Shown here piece by piece: positions 59,393-64,000 of a stretch of 64,000 nt of DNA (the stretch's first letter is position 1; each line of letters begins with the position of its first letter). Origin of the DNA: Hamadaea sp013361475 (GTDB lineage: Bacteria > Actinomycetota > Actinomycetes > Mycobacteriales > Micromonosporaceae); NCBI RefSeq assembly GCF_040654195.1, contig NZ_JBFAHM010000015.1:124001-188000 (forward strand), given 5' to 3'. The notes beneath the pieces were generated by a model. That model was given only the letters and a program-made list of their open reading frames with translations. It was not told the origin of the DNA and did no database searches. Made by a program: the position numbers and the translations under genes.

Positions 59393-62300
59393 ATGAACCG
59401 TCCCCTTCTGCGCATCCTCTCCGTCATCGGCCTCGTCGCCGCGGTCGCGGTCGTTCCCCAGCCCGCGGCCGCCGTCGGCGCCAACGTCATCTCCGTCGAC
59501 GCGAGCGCTCCCGTCGGCGTCGTCCAGCCCGGCGTCACCGGGCAGATGATGGAATGGGCGTCCGACGACATGAACGGCGCCTGGGCCGAGCGCGTCACCG
59601 ATCGCTCGTTCGAGCGGGATCAGGTGACCGCCGAGCGATCCACCCTCTACGACGGCTTCGGCGGCTCTGCTTTGGACAGATCGAAGTGGACGCCGATGAG
59701 TCTCGACACCGCACCGGCCGGCACCGTCAGCGTGTCCGGCGGCTCCGTCGCGGTCACCGCCGCGACCGGCGGCCGGTTCGGCATCATGAGCAACCCGATC
59801 CCGGAGAACCGGTACGCCACCTGGAGCGTCGAGACGAAGATCGTCTCCTTCACGGGGACCAACGCCATCCTCGACATCTACGGCGGAGCCGGAGCCGGCG
59901 ACTTCACCCACTTCGCCGAGTTCGCCATCGAAGGCGGCGTCCTCAAGGTCTTCGCCGACGGCCAGCCCACATGGACCGGGGGAGCGGCCGCCACGCCCGC
60001 CACCCTGCGGGTCGACGTCTCCGGGCTCGGCGGCAGCGCGCGTACGCTCAGCTTCTATTACAACGGCACGCTCGTGCGGACGATGACCGGCTTCACGGGG
60101 ATGCCCGGCGGCTATCGGGCCTTCCTTTACGGCTGGTCCGGGACGGTCACCGCCGACTACCTCACGATGACGCCGGACGGCACCTACGACGGGTTCGACG
60201 GCAGCAGCCTCTCGCCGCGCTGGACCCCTACCCGGCTCGAAGGCGCGACCAACGGATCGGTGGCGGTCGGCGGCGGCGCGCTGACCATCACCGGTGGCGC
60301 GACCTCCCGGTACGGCGTCCTGTCGGACTACATCCGCAACAGCTCGACCGACTGGACCACGATCGACGCCCGGCTCACCGGCGTCACGGGCACCAACGGC
60401 CTGCTCAACATCTACGGCGGCGCGGGGGCGAACGACTTCACGAAGTTCATGGAGTTCGGGATCGACGGCGGCGTCGCCAAGGTCTTCACCAGCGACGGCA
60501 CCGGCAACTTCACCGGCTCCGCCGTCAGCCTTCCCGCCACCTTGTCCGTCCAGGTCAGCCCGTACTGGTCCAACGGGCGGCTGTTCCGCTTCTACGTCAA
60601 CGGCACCCGGGTCCACGAGCTGTGGACGCGGTTCGACGTGCCCGCGCCCGACTTCCGGCTGTTCCTCTACGGCTGGGGCACCTCCACCACCACGTGGGAC
60701 TCGATCGGCGTACGCCAGGTGCACATGAACGACCGCTGGGACAACCACTTCGAGGGCGGACCTGGGATCAGCGGGGCGTGGACGAACTCCACCCTGGCCG
60801 GCGGCTGGGGCACCTCCAGCATGTCCAACAGCCAGATGGTGATCAACGGCGCGGCCAACAGCCGGTACGGCATCATGTCGCAGCCGGTCTCCGAAGGCGA
60901 CGTCTACGACTACACCGTCGAGGCCAAGCTGGACTCGATCAGCGGCACCAACGGATTGCTCAACATCTACGGCGGCAGCGGCCGCGGCGACTTCACCAAG
61001 TACGTCGAGTTCGGGGTCGAAGCGGGCACGCTGCGGGTCTTCGGCGACGGCGTCACTCCGTGGACCGGACCGGCCGTCAGCCTCCCGGTCGTGCTGCGGA
61101 TCGAGGTCGGCAAGTGGACCGGCGGCTCGCGTACGGTGGACTTCTTGGCCAACGGCCGCCTCGCGTACAGCATCACGACGACGGCGGTGCCGAACGGTGA
61201 CTACTCGGCCTTCCTCTACGGCTGGGGCACCTCGGTCACCAAGTGGGACTACCTGACCTGGTGGCGTACCGACGGCTGGACCGAGGACGGGTACGCCGAC
61301 CAGGCCGTCTACAGCCAGGACCGGGCCGGCTTCAACGGCACGTACGCCCAGCGCATCGACGTCACGCAGCACACCACCGGCCGAAAGGGCATCAGCCAGG
61401 GCGCCATCGCCGTGACCGGCGGTCGTGCGTACCAGATCAGTGCTTATCTGAAGCAGACGGCCTTGAGCAGTCCGGTGACCGTGACCCTGGGGCCGGATGT
61501 GGGGGACAGCGCGGGTTACCCCGCGTACGCGACCACGACGTTCTCTTCCGTGACCGGCACGTGGACGAAGTTCACCGCGACCGTGACCCCCACAACCACC
61601 GACCCGTACGCGAAGCTGTTCCTCGGCACGGCCGGGACGGGCACACTGTGGATAGACATGGTGAGTGTCATGCCGTTGAACGCGGCGGAGGTGACGCTCG
61701 GCGGCTGGCGCAAGGACTTCGTCGACGCCTTGACCGCGCTGAAGCCCGGCGCGATCCGCTGGCCCGGCGGCATCATCGCCGACAGCTACACCTTCACCGA
61801 CGGCATCGGGCCCCGTGACAGCCGCCCGCCGATGCATTACAACCAATGGGATGCGCTGTGGCTGACCAACGATGTCGGCACGGACGAGATCCTGGCGTTG
61901 GGCGAGGCGCTCGGCATCCCGGTGTATCTCAACGTGAACTGGGGCCGAGGCACTCCAACGCTGGCGGCCAATTGGGTCGAGTACGCCAACGGCAGCACGG
62001 CAACGACCTATGGCGCACAGCGGGCCGCCAACGGCCGCAGCACCCCCTGGAACGTACGCACCTGGGAGATCGGCAACGAGGTGTGGGGTTCCTGGACGCC
62101 GGGCTGGACCACCGCCACGAACTACGCGGCCAGTTACAACACCTACCGCGACGCGATGGCGGCCAAGGACTCCACGATCGCGTTCATCGCCGAAGGCGGC
62201 GACGGCACCAACAACGATCAGACCTGGAACACGACGGTGCTGGGCGCCTCCGGCAGCCGGATGGACCACCTGTCGGTGCACTACTACAGCCCGCAGCCGT

Positions 62301-63298
62301 TGCCGGCGAACTACGACAACCTCACCGTCTACCAAGCCTCGGTCGGCGCACCGGCGGTCATCGGCGACCGCATGGCCACCGCGACCGACACCCTGCTCGC
62401 CAGCGGCGGCGGGCGCGACATCAAACTCGCCGTCACCGAACACAACGCGATGTACTTCAATGAAGAGCACCGCCGCACCCGGACGCTCGAAGGCGCGCTG
62501 CAGGAAGCCGGGCTGCTCAACCTGTTCATGCGACGCTCCGACGCCAACGAACTCAACGGCGCGTCGGCTCTCGTCAACTTCTGGGACGGCTCCGCGATTC
62601 GCCTGGCCAACCGCGGCACCTTCGTCACGCCGGGTTACCTGGCGCAGCAGCTTGCCGCCACGCAACACGGGCCGCTCCTGCTCAGCACCACTCTCACCGG
62701 CCCGACCTACAACGCCCCGGCGCTCGGCAACCTGCCCGCGCGCAGCGGCATCCCGATGCTCGACATCACCACGACCCGCTCGGCCGACGGCACCAAGCTC
62801 TACCTCTCGGTGATCAACCGCGATCCCTCGGCCGCGCAGACCTCGACCGTCAACCTCACCGGCGCGGGCACGATCAGCTCCACCGCGAGCGTCGCCACCG
62901 TGAACTCGGCCGGCTACCTCGATCAGAACACTTGGCAGAACCCGACCCAGATCCAGACCACCACCAGCACCCTCACCGGCGTCGGGTCCACTTTCGACTA
63001 CACGTTCCCGGCCCACTCCTACACCGTCATCACCGTCACCACCGGCGCCGCGGCCGTCACCGGCCCGTCGATCATCGGCCGCGTCACGACCACCGGCGGC
63101 GCGCCGATCTCCGGAGCCACGGTCGACGCGGGCGGCGGGCTCACCGCCACGACGAACGCCGCGGGCTACTACCGCATCACGGCGCCCGTGGGCACCTACA
63201 CGCTCACCGCGTCCAAGGCAGGTTTCACCACGAAGGTACGCACAGCGGTGGAAGCGTCGTCCGTCGGTGCGTCGCCGCTCCCGATCCGGCTGAGCTGA
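59393..63298 (+). CDS. Secreted GH51-like arabinofuranosidase with three inserted LamG-like repeats
   Basis: A 1301-residue exported enzyme. A signal peptide (about 1-27) precedes a short strand block (VISVDASAPVGVVQPGVTGQMMEWASDDMNGAWAE is split here after SDDMN), normally the beginning of GH51 proteins. Three ~180-residue beta-sandwich repeats follow (hallmarks near residues 162, 340 and 525: IYGGAG or IYGGSG, then DFT). A CBM4/9-like module (about 633-765) leads to a TIM barrel with Glu896 (WEIGNEVWG) and Glu1016 (VTEHNAMY). A carboxypeptidase-regulatory-like domain is at the C-terminus. It lies 32 bp after the intracellular GH51, in the same operon. Confidence 0.87.
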   Translation: MNRPLLRILSVIGLVAAVAVVPQPAAAVGANVISVDASAPVGVVQPGVTGQMMEWASDDMNGAWAERVTDRSFERDQVTAERSTLYDGFGGSALDRSKWTPMSLDTAPAGTVSVSGGSVAVTAATGGRFGIMSNPIPENRYATWSVETKIVSFTGTNAILDIYGGAGAGDFTHFAEFAIEGGVLKVFADGQPTWTGGAAATPATLRVDVSGLGGSARTLSFYYNGTLVRTMTGFTGMPGGYRAFLYGWSGTVTADYLTMTPDGTYDGFDGSSLSPRWTPTRLEGATNGSVAVGGGALTITGGATSRYGVLSDYIRNSSTDWTTIDARLTGVTGTNGLLNIYGGAGANDFTKFMEFGIDGGVAKVFTSDGTGNFTGSAVSLPATLSVQVSPYWSNGRLFRFYVNGTRVHELWTRFDVPAPDFRLFLYGWGTSTTTWDSIGVRQVHMNDRWDNHFEGGPGISGAWTNSTLAGGWGTSSMSNSQMVINGAANSRYGIMSQPVSEGDVYDYTVEAKLDSISGTNGLLNIYGGSGRGDFTKYVEFGVEAGTLRVFGDGVTPWTGPAVSLPVVLRIEVGKWTGGSRTVDFLANGRLAYSITTTAVPNGDYSAFLYGWGTSVTKWDYLTWWRTDGWTEDGYADQAVYSQDRAGFNGTYAQRIDVTQHTTGRKGISQGAIAVTGGRAYQISAYLKQTALSSPVTVTLGPDVGDSAGYPAYATTTFSSVTGTWTKFTATVTPTTTDPYAKLFLGTAGTGTLWIDMVSVMPLNAAEVTLGGWRKDFVDALTALKPGAIRWPGGIIADSYTFTDGIGPRDSRPPMHYNQWDALWLTNDVGTDEILALGEALGIPVYLNVNWGRGTPTLAANWVEYANGSTATTYGAQRAANGRSTPWNVRTWEIGNEVWGSWTPGWTTATNYAASYNTYRDAMAAKDSTIAFIAEGGDGTNNDQTWNTTVLGASGSRMDHLSVHYYSPQPLPANYDNLTVYQASVGAPAVIGDRMATATDTLLASGGGRDIKLAVTEHNAMYFNEEHRRTRTLEGALQEAGLLNLFMRRSDANELNGASALVNFWDGSAIRLANRGTFVTPGYLAQQLAATQHGPLLLSTTLTGPTYNAPALGNLPARSGIPMLDITTTRSADGTKLYLSVINRDPSAAQTSTVNLTGAGTISSTASVATVNSAGYLDQNTWQNPTQIQTTTSTLTGVGSTFDYTFPAHSYTVITVTTGAAAVTGPSIIGRVTTTGGAPISGATVDAGGGLTATTNAAGYYRITAPVGTYTLTASKAGFTTKVRTAVEASSVGASPLPIRLS

Positions 63299-63304
63299 CA
63301 CCAT

Positions 63305-63338
63305 GGCGACCGCCGCGTTGGTCTTCGCGGCGGTCGCC
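63305..63338 (+). terminator. 13-bp hairpin at the end of the arabinose operon
   Basis: Arms 63305-63317 and 63326-63338 are exact complements (GGCGACCGCCGCG) with an 8-base loop, 7 bp after the stop of the secreted GH51-like gene. It separates this operon from the NamZ gene. Confidence 0.85.
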
Positions 63339-63434
63339 GTCCCTGGTGGACAGCGTTATGAAGATTAGCTTCTTGACCGGATGGCTATGTGTAGGTAACT
63401 TTCGCACAACCACAGCCGACCGGTTGGAGGAATC

Positions 63435-64000
63435 TTGCAGCGCAGAACTCTTCTCGCCACCGGTGCCGCAGGCGCCTTGGGCGCCGCGATGACATCGGCC
63501 GCACCAGCCGCCGCCGCGCCCCCCGCCCGCCGCGTCGACACTGGACTCGACCGTCTCGTCGCCGACGACTTCGCGACCCTTGCCGGGCGTCGGGTAGGCG
63601 TCCTGTCCAACCCGACCGGCGTCGACTCCGACTACCGCCATCTCGTCGACCTCATCCACGAATCCGGCCGAGTGAGCCACCTGGCCGCCTTCGGTCCCGA
63701 GCACGGCTTCCGCGGCTCGGCTCAGGCGGGCGGCAGCGAAGGCACCGGCATCGACGCGCGCACCGGCATCACCGTGTACGACGCCTACGGCGCCTCGCAA
63801 GCCAAATGGCAGCAGATGCTGACGGCAGCCGACGTGGACACCCTCGTCTTCGACATCCAGGACGTCGGCGTCCGCTTTTACACCTACATCTGGACCATGT
63901 ACACCTCGATGGTCGCGGCGGCCCGGCTGGGCCTTCGCTACGTCGTCCTCGACCGCCCCAACCCGATCGGCGGCAAGGCGTACGGCCCGCTGATGACCGC
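63435..64000 (+). CDS. NamZ/DUF1343 exo-N-acetylmuramidase-like protein, C-terminus outside window
   Basis: The first 188 codons are seen. The likely start is TTG 63435 with GGAGG 4 bases upstream. The N-terminus QRRTLLATGAAGALG is a twin-arginine-like signal, so export by Tat is likely. The mature part has LAGRRVGVLSNPTGVD, FGPEHGFRG and FDIQDVGVRFYTYIWTM, signature blocks of DUF1343, whose characterised member NamZ removes N-acetylmuramic acid from glycan ends. It probably acts in cell-wall or muropeptide salvage. Confidence 0.85.
   Translation, partial: MQRRTLLATGAAGALGAAMTSAAPAAAAPPARRVDTGLDRLVADDFATLAGRRVGVLSNPTGVDSDYRHLVDLIHESGRVSHLAAFGPEHGFRGSAQAGGSEGTGIDARTGITVYDAYGASQAKWQQMLTAADVDTLVFDIQDVGVRFYTYIWTMYTSMVAAARLGLRYVVLDRPNPIGGKAYGPLMT

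Overview
This window is very GC-rich, with strong G/C preference at third codon positions, many GTG starts and frequent 'CGTACG' words. Large secreted polysaccharide-degrading enzymes with family 2 and family 13 binding modules, giant LuxR/SARP regulators and LacI/TetR/HxlR repressors point to a soil actinomycete. Micromonosporaceae is my best guess from style alone. I see no tRNA, rRNA, insertion sequence or CRISPR array.

Layout. 1-11.8 kb: end of a MalT-like LuxR regulator, a DHA2 exporter, a P-type cation ATPase, a glycerophosphodiesterase-like membrane protein, small metabolic genes (AhpD-like, GNAT, cupin, S4), a second MFS protein, and a two-gene locus whose second gene is a wrecked AbiEii-type toxin. 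11.9-20.8 kb: a large LuxR-AAA regulator, a 55-codon ORF, a secreted subtilase and a secreted subtilase-like protein without a catalytic domain, closed by a strong hairpin. 20.8-22.4 kb: a secreted arabinanase (GH43 plus ricin-type module) with an operator-like palindrome upstream. 23.3-25.8 kb: RibD-like reductase, SDR, TetR repressor and a small hypothetical gene.

25.8-32.1 kb holds the most interesting unit. A 72-residue precursor with eight cysteines and an A-E-A processing site lies beside a SARP/AfsR-type regulator. Next to it is an opposing operon of a MauD/TlpA-like thioredoxin, an ABC exporter and an S26 signal peptidase, joined by two GTGA stop-start overlaps. The precursor gene and the operon carry nearly the same promoter: two GATGTGC-type heptamers 11 bp apart, then 8 bp, then a GTA-containing -10. 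That is the expected layout of a SARP target. I read this as a dedicated regulon that makes, oxidises, exports and trims a disulfide-rich secreted peptide.

32.3-41.6 kb is one gene for a 3114-residue secreted subtilase with a PQQ-type propeller and five regular ~375-residue repeats. 41.7-48.7 kb: membrane protein, SDR remnant, VOC protein, Ser/Thr kinase with two near-identical FN3 domains, HxlR repressor divergent from a RibD-like/MBL pair, a CBM2-Cip1-like protein and a small ORF. 48.8-53.3 kb: CBM2 polysaccharide deacetylase, small membrane protein, RNA ligase, TetR repressor and divergent DUF418 protein. 53.4-63.3 kb: an arabinose-oligosaccharide locus with LacI repressor, operator, binding protein, two permeases, intracellular GH51 and a secreted multidomain GH51-like enzyme; no ATPase gene is present. 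The window ends inside a NamZ/DUF1343 gene.

Together the GH43, both GH51-type enzymes, the transporter and the LacI repressor describe extracellular cutting of arabinan, uptake of fragments and intracellular release of arabinose. The CE4 deacetylase and Cip1-like protein widen this to plant cell-wall breakdown.
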